A stretch of 64,000 nt of DNA from Yamagishiella unicocca (taxonomy: Eukaryota > Chlorophyta > Chlorophyceae > Chlamydomonadales > Volvocaceae): the NCBI GenBank assembly GCA_003116995.1, contig BDSL01000006.1:930001-994000 (forward strand), written 5' to 3'. A program made the translations under genes and the position numbers. Below the pieces are notes generated by a model. That model worked only from the letters and a program-made list of their open reading frames with translations. It was not told the origin of the DNA and ran no database searches. Shown here piece after piece: positions 24,366 through 36,051 of this stretch. How positions within the stretch are numbered: position 1 is the first letter of the stretch; every line of letters starts with the position of its first letter.

Positions 24366-27300
24366 CGCGGGGCTGTGGTCCGGTTGTTGCTGATACGGCA
24401 GGCAAGCAGGGCGTGGGGGGTTTGATCAGAGAATCCGGGAGACCGGTGGAAGCCTCAGGATATGTGAGTCAATCAGGAGGGGGATCAGCAGCTGCTGCCA
24501 ATGGTATTGGCCTGCGGTGGGGGTCAGGCCGTGGATGGAGGGGGTGCGGTTGGTGCGGCGGACGCATACAAGCGCCATCCAACGCGGCCCCGACAACGCG
24601 TTGAGATGACACCGGCAAATACGGCATGCGTGTATCCCTATACCCTAAGAACCGAAGCCTAGCCTGGCGTTACCCTTTTTCTCATGGATGGGCGTATGGG
24701 GTGTTTGCGTTATGTGCGAGGCGCGCGTGCATGCGCGCCATGCCTGGGTCCCAGGCACTTCTTTGTGTCTAAAAGCCACCCAAACAGGGAAAGGCTCACC
24801 TCCTGGAGTGAGTCCGGCGCGGCACTGTATGTGTATGCTAGGCTGGGAGGCTTTGGCAGGTGCCACTGCGGCTGGTGGGTTGTTGGCTAGGACGCCGAGG
24901 CTGGTGCGGCAGGTGGAAGTAATGAAATGTGTCGGAGAATGCGACACGCACAGATGGAGCGGTAGCAACGCCCCGTCCGGGCTGTGAGCAGACAGGTACC
25001 CGCGAGCACACAGCGTAACTCACTGTACGACGTGTGTACTGCACCCGGTCGTGATGAACTGTGTCGTCGAACCAGGGGCTGCTGCTGATGATGATGACGA
25101 AGCCGTTGGGATCTCTGTGTTTTGTGCTCCGGCGTCAGCGGGTGCGCACCCCACCCTGGAGCCAAGGCTGGCTTTAGTTCGCCTTGCCCGGCAGGGACCG
25201 GCGTACCGGAAGAAACTAACCCAACTGCTGACTGCATGACATGTTTTAACGCAAGCGTACATCTAGAGCTCATGCAGATCGCATCCATGCCTACCCGTCT
25301 CGCACTTGCTTCGACATGACGTCGGCAGCCTCAACCATCACCGGCAGACTACCAGACAAGTACCTGCAAGGTTTCTCCGACCGCCTACGCATGCTACAGA
25401 TGTGACGAACAGCTACGGTATGCCAATGCACGCTGCAGGTGGATAAACCTTGACAGAGGCGCGCATGTGCATACGTCAACGTAGTGTCAACGGCACGACA
25501 CTGTCTATTGCCATGTACAGATTTATGTGGGGCAGTACACAACCGCGAGCGAGGTGTTTCCCATCCAGCCGCCCTTCGATCAGAATGTCCGGAACAAAGA
25601 CTGGACCACATACGCGAGCTTAGGGCTCAACACCATGACAGCATCTCGCCACGCTCTTCCCTGATGTCCCTGGAATATACCAACCACCAACAAGGGCGAT
25701 AAACCTCTCCATGCACCCAATGCGCAGCGAGCGCAGCCGAGGTGGCACAGCACATGCCCTCATGAGCTGACGTGGCGGCACATGGTTGTGGTTGTGGTGG
25801 TTGTGATGGTGGTGGTTGTGATGGTGGTGCCCCGCAAGGATACGGCACACGGCGCGACGGTTTACATAGGCTCCCTGCACCTAGTCGCGCATAGCATGCG
25901 CCTGGTCAAAGGCTACCCGAACCCTGGTCAAAGGCTACCCGAACCCTGGTCAAAGGCTACCCGAGCCCTGGTCAAAGGCTACCCGAGCCCTGGTCAACCC
26001 AGCCCGTCCGAGTCATTCATAAGCGGCTCCGTACGCTTTCTGTATTCCGCAGCGAGCACGCTTGGAAGATGTCCTGGTGGTGGCGGCTTGCGGCCCAGGA
26101 GGATGAAGCGATAAACGCGCACAGAAGTACGGAAACAGCCGCTTAGGGTATCGTACCTCTCCTGCTTGGTTCACAGCGCCTGCTTCAGCAGCTACTGTGC
26201 TACTGCTGCTGCGATGACCAGGCGTCATGCGACTGCCACAGGGCGGAGCGGAGCGTAGGAAAACGTTCCTAGGCGCGAGGCCGCCTTCAACCCGACCCGA
26301 AGAGCCCGCATCTGCGCCTAAATCGCATCTGCGGCTTGTGGTGCGCAGGAGGTGCTACGTAGCAACAGTCTAGCGAGCAACGACATCTCGAGGAATAGGT
26401 CGCCGAGGCCACCGTCCGCGACACCGACAGATTGAAGAACTGAAGGCGCCTTCGCGGCATCGACCAAAATTTCAAGGACGCCCTGTCCCTGACCTCATCT
26501 GTGGGATGAGATAGGAAGAAGAGCGGTCGGTGCGAACTCAACGCCGACCTCCGTCCCCAGGCGCTAGGGTGTGACGCAGTGTCCCCTGGGTCTTAGGCGC
26601 AACTCACCGCGCGCGTAAAGCAGTTTTTAAGCTCCTGAAATTCGCGATTGCAGACGCCAACGTCCACCTGCGAGGCGGCACAGCGACGACGAGGGGCGCA
26701 TTGCTAGCGGGAATGGTCCTTTGGCCGTTTTGCTGCAGAGGTACGGCCCCCAAAACGGCTCCGACCTCAGGCACCAACTGTTTTACGCAAGCGCCGTATA
26801 GTTCCGCTTGCGCTGAGCAAGTGGCGAGCGCCTTGGCCAAGCGAGCCATGGTTACTTCAGGCCCGCCTGGTGGACGCTTCGGTCCCAGCATGCTGGATGA
26901 GATCGTGATGACAACTGGGCAATGGATAAAACACACCCGGTTAGGAGAGCTATACATGCCGTACGCTCCATGGCAACATCCAATATGCCTACCTCGCACC
27001 TAACACATGTGCAGTGATGATGCGCTATCACCGCGCTACCACTGTTGTTAAAATTATGTAATGATGTCCTCCATCGTCGAGGATCGGTAGATTTTGTGGT
27101 TGCGCCACCAAAAAGTCTCCACTCCAGGAAGCATGGAGACTTTTTTCCCAGAGGAGTCACCCTTGCGGTATGATTGGTTGAGATTGGGTAATCCTTGCTT
27201 TTAATACTGGCCGTCCGCTGGTCAACTTGTTTCGCAAGCAAGCTGCTGACGACGACGTCCGTGCATATTGCTTAATAGGTACTGGCTGTGTAATGCCTCC

Positions 27301-27805
27301 ATATCACATATTGCCTGCTCCGTCAGCTGGCCACCGATCATCGCCGTCACAGGTAACGCAGGATGGCATTTGTAACTATCGCCCTTGCAGCCGCTTGCTC
27401 CGTAAATGTTACCAACAAGATAACGCAAGGTAACCAGTAAATGTTTATTAATGCACATACTGCAGGCAATGCACCCTGTGTCAGGGCCTGGTCGCCGACG
27501 TCGCGGGTAGGTGCGCGCGTGCCCGCCAGAAATTCCGCTGGAACGGGGCGATCTGGCATACCTGAACTAACTATGTGGGCACCCCAGCAGTCTGCCTTGC
27601 AAAACAGTGCCAGATTAGTGCGCATAACCCTACCTGCGCCTCTTCGTGCATCGTACCCTGTCGCCGGGCCCATCCCACATCAGCGCTCGGCCACTGCCCA
27701 CAATTTCCCGCCCAGTTGATCCACTACAGCCGCCATCTTATCAAGCGCCACAGGCCGCATTCGTGCTCTGGTCGTGAATTGCACGCCAAGGCGCTGTGCC
27801 CGTGC
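24366..27805. other. Intergenic, no gene recognised
   Basis: About 3.4 kb with only short open frames on both strands. It contains a GGT/TTGTGG-rich patch at about 25782-25830 and the 22-bp tandem repeat at 25901. The 3' untranslated region of the homeobox gene must begin here, but no TGTAA lies near its stop. Confidence 0.55.
25901..25997. repeat. 22-bp tandem repeat, about 4.4 copies
   Basis: Unit CCCTGGTCAAAGGCTACCCGAA (two bases longer than quoted blocks elsewhere; key parts CTGGTCAAAG and GCTACCCGA), with A/G variation in the later copies. Confidence 0.9.
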
Positions 27806-30800
27806 ATGACGCACCGTGAGGAGTTAAGAGACGCACTAAGCGCACACACGACGACCCGCGCAGCGGCCGCTAGGACTTCAACACCTCTCCATACACGCAC
27901 TGCAGCACATGGGCCTCCCGGCCCCCACACCAGTGCACACCCAATCTCGCAGCCCCTCCCTCAGCCCGCGCTCTTAATAACACCATCTCGCTACCGCGCG
28001 CCGTACCCGCCTTCTGCCCACCCAAGGATGAACCCGAGTTCAAGCCCGTCCAGCAGCTGCTCGAAGTGGACGGCGAGCGCTTCGTCACCTGCACCGTCAA
28101 GGTGGGGACCCCGCCCGTTACCACCTGCCTTCACCTCGCCACATTTCAACGCTCGTATGCATGCACGTGCTAGCTGCCGTACTCCCTGGCCGTTGTGTCT
28201 CCTCCGGTCACATTTCGCTGAGGACAGTCCTCCAACCCACCTCAGCCCATCCCATCCTAGTCCATCTCAGCACCAGTGTGTTTTCCGGCCTCCCCGCACC
28301 CGCATGCCCGCCTCCCACCAGAACTCCCCGCCGTAGCGACCCATGCGTCGCCCGATGATCCCCCCACCCCTCCGCCACCCTCGCGGTCCCCCAGCTGCAG
28401 CTCCATTGTCTTCACACGAATCTCCCACCGTCCCCCGCCCCCGCCCTGCCGGGTCATCTCGCCAACCCCGCCCCCGCCCTGCCGTCCCCCTCCCCTCGCA
28501 GGGTGACCTGCTGGTGGCTGCTGACGCCAGCAGCAGTGGGCGCATCAGCATCTGGGACACCACCACCTGGTCCCGCCAGCAGACGCTCACGGTGGGGCCA
28601 CCGCAGGGGCTCCCCTCCCGCCCCTAAGTGTCTGCCCAGGGCTTTCCTCCGGACTCCCCTCGCCTGCTTTCCCCCTAGGGTACCCCAGGGCTCCCCTGGA
28701 GCTGTGTTATTTAGGCAGCCGATGGCGGCGGCTGGGGCGAGGGGCCCAACTACCGCGTCCAACCACCGCGTCGTACCGGCCCCTCCCTTGCGTCCCACCC
28801 CCAGGCTGGCGCCCCGGTGGCCTCCCTGGACGCCTCTCGCACCTACATCGCCGCCGGCACCTCCGCCGGGTACGTGCGGGTGTGGAAGCGGCAGTCCGCC
28901 GCCGACGCCACCTTCACGCAGTTCTTCGTGCCCGACCTGCAGCTGGACAGCCTGCCGGTCTACAGCGTGAAGCTGGGGCCGCTGAGGGCGGGGGCAGCAA
29001 CTGGCGGCGGCGGCGGCGGTGACGGCGGCGGGGGCGACAGCGTCATGGTGGTGCACACCAGAGGCAACGGCCGCGTCAGCGCGTGGCGACTGGTGAGCGG
29101 TGGGCGCCGGGGTGAGCAGGCCAGACACGTACGTCGCCCCCAGCCGGCGGCGATCCGCACTCCCCTTCAGCTATGGAGCTAACACCGCGAGCTAACACCG
29201 CTCTCTGCGTCCATCTTCGCTGCCCGCCCCCCCCAGTGTTGTTGTGTTCTTTTTTCTCTTTCTCCTGCAACTTGTACACACGGGTTTCTTCTCTACCCCC
29301 CCCCCTCAGGGTGACGCCAAGATCATCGGCACCCTCGGCCGCAGCGCCTCCCTGCCCCCCTCCGAGCTGCTCCTGTCCGCCAACGTGATCCACGCCTGCC
29401 TGGCCAAGGACGTGCTGCTCACGTGCTCCTGGGTGCCCGGGAGCGACCCGCTGCTGCAGTGGGTGGGTGCGGCAGGACCGGGGGGGAGGCCGGGGGGCTG
29501 GGGAGGGGTAAAACACACCACCGGTTACTCGACGTGGGAAGTGTAGGTGGTGCATAGGATGGTGCATAGGCTTCGGACACCTGGTCGCGTGCGCATGCTG
29601 GGGGCTGGGGAGGGGGGAGAGCGGGGCCCGGGCTACGCTGCACTGGTGTGGTCTGGCAGCCGGGTCCGGTGTACGACGCTGGTGGCGATAGGTCGCGCTG
29701 GTAGCTGAGCCAGGGCGGGCCTCCGCTGCAGCCCGCTGCCCGGCCCTCCTGCGCTGTCCTGCCTCTTTGGGATCCCCTTGCGCTCGTGGTCCTCCTGCAG
29801 CAGCAGCAGCACGGGTCTGCCCCCTCACCCCCACGCCCCTGCCCGCCCCCCTCCTGGCTGCTCCGTGGCCCCCTCACACGCCCCTGCCGGCCCACAGATC
29901 CACCCGGTACAGCGCGCGGGTGGCGAGGTGCCGGGAGTCACGGAGCACCTGGCGGGCGTGGCGCGGCCGCTCAGCTGCGACTACGACGGCTTCGTCATCG
30001 TGATGGGCTGCGAGGACGGCATGGTGAGCGGGGGGCGGGGGGTAGGAGGAAGGGAGGAAGGGGAGCGAGGGAGGGGTGGCGCGAAAACCGTTTACGCGAC
30101 AGGTGCAGGGTAGTTGGCGCGAAGGAGGGAGGGAGGAAAAGGAGGGAGGAGGAAGGAGGGAGGGAGGGACGAGCCTAACATCACGGCCAGCAGCCACCAT
30201 GGCTTCACAGCGCACACCAGCAGCGCCCAGATCCCTCACCAGGCTTCAGGACCAGGCTTCGCGGACCGCAACCGACCAACCAACCCATCCCTTATTCTCT
30301 TTAAAAGCACCACTGCAGCGCCCGCGCAGCGCCGGTGGCAGCGACGCTGATCGCCGCCCGTACCGCCGCCCGTACCACCGCCCGTACCACCGCCCGTACC
30401 GCCACCCGTACCGCCGCCCGTACCACCGCCCGTACCGCCGCCCGCACCACCGCCACCCACCCCACCATCCCGTCGTGCGGCGCAGGTGTGGGTGTGGGGC
30501 CTGCTGCAAGGCCAAGGCCAGTTGCAGCAGCCCCCGCAGCAGCTCTCCCCGGACGTGTCTCACTGGCGGGGCTACCACCAGGGGGCGGTGGGCGCAGTGG
30601 CGTGCCTCCCGCACCGCAGCCAGGTGGCCTCCGCGGGCGCCGACGGCTGCGTCAAGCTCTGGTCCGTAACGGGCCAGCTGCTGGCTGTGTCGGGACTAGG
30701 GTGGCAGGTCACGACCCTGGCGGTGAACGAGCTGGCGTTGGTGGCGGGCGGCGCTGAGGGGCAGATCCAGATCCTGGTGCTGCTGGCGGAGGAGCAGGCA

Positions 30801-32584
30801 GCGGCGGCGGCGGCGCGGCTGACGGAGGAGGAGCGGCTGGAGTCGCGGACGCCGGCGCCGACCCGCGGGTCGGTGACCCAGTACGGGTACTGGTTCGACG
30901 CGCGATCGCCCAAGGCGGCCAGCGCGGGGGCGGTTGCGGGACCCTCGGGGCTGGTTTCGGAGCACCCCGACGCGTTTGCGGCGTTTGTGCCGCCGCGGCG
31001 GCAGGTCCTGCTCTCGGACCTCCAGCAGCAGCAGCAGCCGGGAGGGGGAGGCGGGGGCGGTGCGCAGGGGGCCAGTCAGGCTTCCAGCAGCAGCGGCGCA
31101 GGGGGCAGCGGGGCAGGGGCGGACGGTGGTGCCGCCAGCGGCGCGGCGGGGCCGGCCAGCGGCGGTGCCGCCGGTGGTGCGGCTGCGGATGCTGGGTCTG
31201 GATCCGCCAGCAGCAAGGCCTCGTCGTTCAACATGCAGGCGGCGCTGAAGGGCGCGCAGCGCAGCGCAGCCGACCAGGTGCGTATGCGACTGTGTGTATG
31301 GGTTCCCGCCCTCCGGATCCGGGGCGGAGCCGGATCCGGATCCGGATCCCGCGTGCTCCTGTCTTGGCTCCCCGGTTGTGTGGCGCTCCATTCCTTCCGA
31401 TCGTGGCTCCCTCCGCGCATGACGTTGCTGCTGATGCCGCTGCTAGTGCGCGTACTGCTCCCTACTACCGGTACTGCTGCCGCTGCTAGTGCGCGTACTG
31501 CTCCCTACTACCGGTACTGCTGCCGCTGCTACTGCTTCTGATGCCGCTGCTAGTGCTGCCGCCGCCGCTGCTGATGCCGCTGCTGCCGCCGCCGCTGCCG
31601 GCCTCACAGGCTGCCGCGCTGGCTGCCGAGGAGGAGGCTAAGCGGGCGCAGCTGCGAGCCATGGGCGAGGGCCCGGGCGTCGCGCGCAGCCGGGGGGCGG
31701 TGCAGCTGGAGGGCGCCACCGCGGCTCTGGGCCGCAAGTGCGCCAACCCGTCGTGCCTGCAGCGCGAGGGGCTGGTGTCGCTGCAGCAGGCTGGTGCGGG
31801 CTTCAAGCGCTGCGGCGCGTGCAAGAGCGTCTTCTACTGCTCCGCGCACTGCCAGGCGAGCGGAAGGGGGGGCAGGGCGCGCGCGGCTGCGAAGGCTGGG
31901 ATGCGTGTTTTGGCGCACGGTTCTCGGCGGGTGGGTTAACCTAATGCGGAGGGGGGGCCGCCCAGGGGTCCTTGCGCCTCCGTTGGCACGCGGGGTACCT
32001 AGCCACCCGCTTACGACGGGGCGCTTGCTTTCTGTGTCTCTGCACGTGTTCACCCGCCTTTTGACCCCATCCACGCGCCCACCGATTAACGGTTGGGCTC
32101 CAAAACGGGTTTCCTTCGTACACGGGTTCTCCTTGCAACCCAACGATTAACGGTAATGCAACCGTTTGCTGCTCCCGGCCCCCCCCGTCACCGCCAGTCG
32201 ACCCACTGGCGGGACGGGCACAAGAAGGAGTGCCCGCAGCTGTCTGAGGCGTGGCGGCAGCAGCAGCAGGCGGAGCAGGAACAGCAGCAGCAGCCGGCGG
32301 CGGCGGCCGCGAGGCCAGGAGCGGACGCTGCCTCGTCGTCTGGCGGAGGCGCCAGCGGTGGAGGCGGCGAGCCGCGGCCCGCTCCGGGTGGCTCGGGCGC
32401 AGGAGATGCGGCACCGCAGGGCTGCGAAGCTCAAGTGCATGCGCGGGATGGCAGTGGCGGGGCGGCGGCGGCTGGTGAGCCGGCAGGGTCGAGCGGCTGC
32501 GAGGCGGAGGGCTCCTCGGGCGAGCGAGCTGCCAACGGTGCGGTCGGGTCGTCTGTGGTCGACTGCCTGAATGAGCTGGACTGA
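27806..32584 (+). CDS. WD40-repeat protein with C-terminal MYND zinc finger
   Basis: Probably a scaffold protein: WD40 blades bind partners and a MYND finger is a protein-interaction zinc domain. Firm exons are 27953-28101, 28502-28591, 28805-29092, 29310-29462, 29898-30023, 30486-31277, 31610-31855 and 32198-32584. A 10-bp first exon, 27806-27815 (ATG then phase 1, GTGAGG donor), fits the phase of the next exon but is tentative. The product is about 746 residues. WD-like blades include GRISIWDTTTW, GYVRVWKRQ, GRVSAWRL, VIVMGCEDGMVWVWG and VASAGADGCVKLWS. The finger is KCANPSC, then RCGACKSVFYCSAHCQ, then STHWRDGHKKEC: a complete C-C-C-C-C-C-H-C set split by the last intron. That intron starts with GC, not GT. 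The middle (exon 6) and the C-terminus after the finger are Ala/Gly/Ser low-complexity. The function of the protein is unknown to me. Confidence 0.85.
30353..30450. repeat. 12-bp tandem repeat (CCGCCCGTACCR)n
   Basis: About eight copies of a 12-bp unit, some with CACCCG variation, immediately upstream of the 3' splice site at 30485 in an intron of the WD40-MYND gene. Confidence 0.9.
31441..31526. repeat. 43-bp tandem duplication
   Basis: A 43-bp unit beginning TGCTAGTGCGCGTACTGC is repeated at 31441 and 31484, in the intron 31278-31609. A short GGATCC run (31314-31356) lies just before it. Confidence 0.85.
32094..32143 (+). mobile_element. Dispersed short repeat with 11-bp target duplication
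   Basis: A 50-bp copy (key parts CAAAACGGGTTTCCTTCG and ACACGGGTTCTCCTTGC) lies between two exact copies of CGATTAACGGT at 32083-32093 and 32144-32154. The repeat shows that this short sequence arrived by insertion. It sits in the GC-AG intron of the WD40-MYND gene, 54 bp before its 3' splice site. Confidence 0.8.
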
Positions 32585-33529
32585 GGTGCTGGAGGGCCTG
32601 TCAGCGGGCCGGCGGCTGAGGGGCTGAAGCGGGCTGCCGCCTGCCTGCTTCGGGAGGCAGCGGTGGCCTAGGGGGAACCGTAGCAGCTGCGGAAGCTGAC
32701 GGGACGGGCGTTGTGTCCCATCCAGGCTAGGGCTCAGAAGCACGGGATGATGCGGCATGTTAATCTTACCGCTAACCTGAGAAACATCCATGGAAAGTGA
32801 ACAGTCCGGACGGCGCGTAGCGCACGATTCAGCGAGAGGAGGCGGAGGAGGGAGTGGCTTGTGTGCGCGTGCGTGTAAGAGGTGCGGTTCCGCGGGAACG
32901 ATGCGGTGGTAAATATTTCATGCCCTGATTTTGGTCGGGAGGGGAGGGAGGCTCGTCCCCTCCCCCTGCTGGGCTGGAGCAGGACCGAGGAACAGAAGGG
33001 CAGCCGGCTCGCTCGAACAGCGGCGCAGCAACAATCCCGCAGTGTGCAGTGCAGTGGGCGCCGCCGTCGCCGTCGGAACTCCCGTCTCTGCGTGCGCCCC
33101 GATGCGGCGGTGGTGGTTGGCGGACGGACGGAGGGAACGGAACAGAGGGAGGGCGCGCTGTGTGCAGTGCGGTATGTACAGGGTACCAGGACGGCGCCCC
33201 GACCGCTCCCGGTGCAATGCAGCGTGCGATGTGCGGAGCGCTCATGTGCTGGGAGGACCAGGGAGCGGGGGATGGGGCTGATTGGCTGGCAGCCTGGCGG
33301 CCCCCAGGATCCCGTATCCCCGCCGCAGTGGCTGGCCTCCGCGAGGAGGAGGAGAAGGATGTGGTGGGGTAAACGAAGCTGAACAAGGTAAAATAAGATC
33401 CAGACAACGACCACGACACGGTGTCATCACAGAAAGCTGTCAATGGCAAAGTGCACCACAAAGCTAGGCACACTCGTTCACGAGGGGCCGATGGGTGCGC
33501 TACCGATGTATGCTGCTGCGGAGCGCATG
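32585..33529. other. 3' untranslated region and intergenic DNA
   Basis: Starts with the 3' untranslated region of the WD40-MYND gene, which probably ends after the TGTAA at 32874. No coding region is supported beyond it. Confidence 0.55.
32874..32878 (+). terminator. TGTAA poly(A) signal of the WD40-MYND gene
   Basis: TGTAA 290 bp after the stop, preceded by a TG-rich stretch, as at other volvocine genes. Confidence 0.65.
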
Positions 33530-35095
33530 CTAGGGGTGTCTGCGGCCCACCACCCATGCCTCCTGCCCCTCCCCGGCGACACCCGCACCACTGCCGACCC
33601 CCTGGTGCTCGGCCGGCCCCTCCCGCGGGGCTCCCCGGCCCCCCTCCTGCTGCATGCCCACCTCCCGCCCATCACCCTCCTGGACCCCACGCTGGCCGTC
33701 CGGGGCCCCTGGTGCTTCCCGGCGCCCCTCTGGGGCACCCTCCTGCTGGTCGGCGCCGGGCCCTGGAGGCCGACTTACCCGGCCTAGTTCAGGTGCATGG
33801 ATTCGACACTGAGGGCGCCGGCCCCCAGTGTTTCCGCGCCCTGGGCCGGGTCCGCGGGGCCATCGCTGTCAGCTGGGCACCCCAGGCCATGCGCTGTACT
33901 GAGTACCTCCGGTTCGTCGGCCTCCGCGACGTCCACCGCCTCTCTCCCGCCCACCCCGTCCACGGGTTTCTGGCATCCACGGGTCTTCCTCGAAGCCCGC
34001 CCCGTCCCGGCCTCCATGCGGGAGGAGACCACGGCTGTGGCACGTGTGGACGCCCTCGTCAGACGCCTTCCAGCCACCTGCGGTCCTCGTGGCCCCCTCG
34101 TCCTGGCGGGCCTCCGGCCCGCCCCCCCTGGACGCCTGGGGCCGCCGCGCCCGCTGTGTCGGATGGTGTGTCGGCCGCTCGGCCCGGCGGCTGTCCCCCT
34201 CGTCGCCCTCACCGTCAAGTCGACTACACTGCTGCAGCTGGGCCCGCCTTCGATGCACTGAGGCTAAGTATACCGCCTTCCTTCAGGAAGCCCCCCTACC
34301 CCCGACTGCCGTGGCAATGGCCCTGCTGGAATTTCGGGCCAGCCTGGCGCGCTTCTGGGGCCTTCGCTGGGAGAACATGCACGAGGATCCCCTCTGGCCC
34401 CTCACCATCAACGGGTTCCATGGCGTCCCTATGCACGCGGGCCTGCTGGCGCGGGGGACGCCCGTGGCCCCCTGCCCGTGCGGGGCGTCTATGGCCACCG
34501 GGCCGCCCTCGCCACAACCTCTGGGAGTGCATGGTGGCCCGAGCGCTGCGGGACGAGCTCGCGGTGGTGATGGGGAGTGCGGTTGTTCTGTTCCTGCGGC
34601 ATTTGTGGTTGGGATGGCCCCCCTTGCGGGCGCACCCACTTGTACGGGATGTGGTGTGCCTGGCTGCCATCACGGCCTTGGGGTCGGGGCTCCAGGGGGC
34701 TCCGTCTCCTGTTTCTGGGCCCGCCTCTCTGCTTTTGCCGAGCTGGGGTTCGCCCCCCGAGGGTGGGGGGCCGTCCCAGCCGACCAACCCTTCCTCGCCG
34801 CCTCACTGGCGGGGGAGGTGGTCTTCCCCGGACGCCCGGGTGATGAGGGGCTGCTCGTTGGTTGGCGTGGGTAGGAGTTGTGGTTGGCTTGGGGTTGTGG
34901 GGCCCGGGGCCCGCTTTCTGTCGGGTACCGTGTTCTTTTGGCTCGAGACCCGCTGCAGGCTTGGTGCGGGTGGCCCGTGTTTTTTGGCGGGTTTTCTCGC
35001 CCGGTGACCTGCGTCGTGGTCTGGACCATCGGGACCGCCTGGTTGCGCTTCCGCGCTCGCAGCCGCTCCGGCTTCCTTGTAACTCTCCAATTCTG
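33530..35095 (+). mobile_element. 5'-truncated LINE relic (copy B)
   Basis: Homologous to the C-terminal half and 3' end of the LINE at 43958-47212, in the opposite orientation. Shared stretches include MRCTEYLR, RLSPAHPV, LRWENMHEDPLW, INGFHGVPMHA and CPCGASMATG. The final 100 bp (from GACCTGCGTCGTGGTCTGG) match the other copy to its end. The reverse transcriptase part is absent and the frame is broken several times, so it is dead. A 39-bp copy of the dispersed short repeat is nested in it at 33961. The left boundary is approximate and I could not identify target duplications. Confidence 0.8.
33961..33999 (+). mobile_element. 39-bp dispersed short repeat nested in LINE relic
   Basis: The element reads CACGGGTTTCTGGCATCCA then CGGGTCTTCCTCGAAGCCCG and is flanked by CCCCGTC at 33954-33960 and 34000-34006. 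The homologous LINE at 43958-47212 has one CCCCGTC at that point and no insert (near 45255), so it shows the empty site. Confidence 0.85.
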
Positions 35096-36051
35096 CTTAG
35101 CAAATCGTTGGTAAGCCAAGGTTGCAGTGACCCAAGGAGACTGCGAACCTCTATGCCATTGCTTCTTGAAGCAAAGCTTTCGTGGCACCCTGAGCTGGGA
35201 AGCCTCCGTGGAGTCACAAACGGTCACTTTGCTTAAGCTATGTTCCGTCCCGCCTATGCAATGCTTTTGCAGGCTGCATTCATACGTGCTGTCGCGGACC
35301 GCAAACTTATGCGACTGGTTGCTGGCCTATCGCATCTATCGCCTCTATCGCCTTCCGTTGTTGCCCTATCCGTCGCCTCGATCGCCTCTATGCGTGTCTC
35401 CATAAAGAAAAATGTATGCACGTTGGAAATCGCCGCGCTCCTAAAAAATCACACCTGCATTTGGGCTTCTCCTTTGAGCATGAGCATGTATGCATGTTAC
35501 AGACGTAGGGCCCTCCCAGGTCCTGTCCATATCCCCACGAACCGTTCGGTCAGGAGGCGCTTCTAGAGCAATAGTATGTGGGGGAGAAAAACGATTAATA
35601 TTAACTGCCGGGTGCAGTACCGTCCTAAAGAAGATCCGTTCGCGAGGTTCAACGAGCAGGCTGGCCAAACACAAAGTGCAATGACACCGAACACCGAAGT
35701 CAGGTCACGAGTTGTGATAAGTTCACAAGCATTAAGCACCACATTCGCAGTCTAGCAGTAGAGTTGCGCATCACACCCGTCCAGCTCACTCTCGTATTCC
35801 GAAACAGTATGCGCTTTGTAGCCGCCGTTTTCTACTCCAGGCCGTCTATAGGCCTAATAACTCAATTCTTCTTCTTGCGCGTGCGCAGCAGAGAACCCAC
35901 GAGTATAGTGTATTTGAATCTGCCTTTTCGTAATGAGAGGTTCCCGTCCTTGTTGTACAGCAAGGCGGTAGCTATGGCGTTTTTCGCGCTACACTTGTTG
36001 CCTGCAACGCGGACATGGCGAAGGAGCCGGTCGTAACTGGGCCACACTACA
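35096..36051. other. Intergenic DNA upstream of receptor-kinase copy 1
   Basis: No gene recognised. Homology with the region upstream of copies 2 and 3 begins only at about 35943 (TCCTTGTTGTACAGCAAGG), which marks the left edge of the tandem array. From there to the ATG it differs from copies 2 and 3 at roughly one base in six or seven. Confidence 0.6.
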
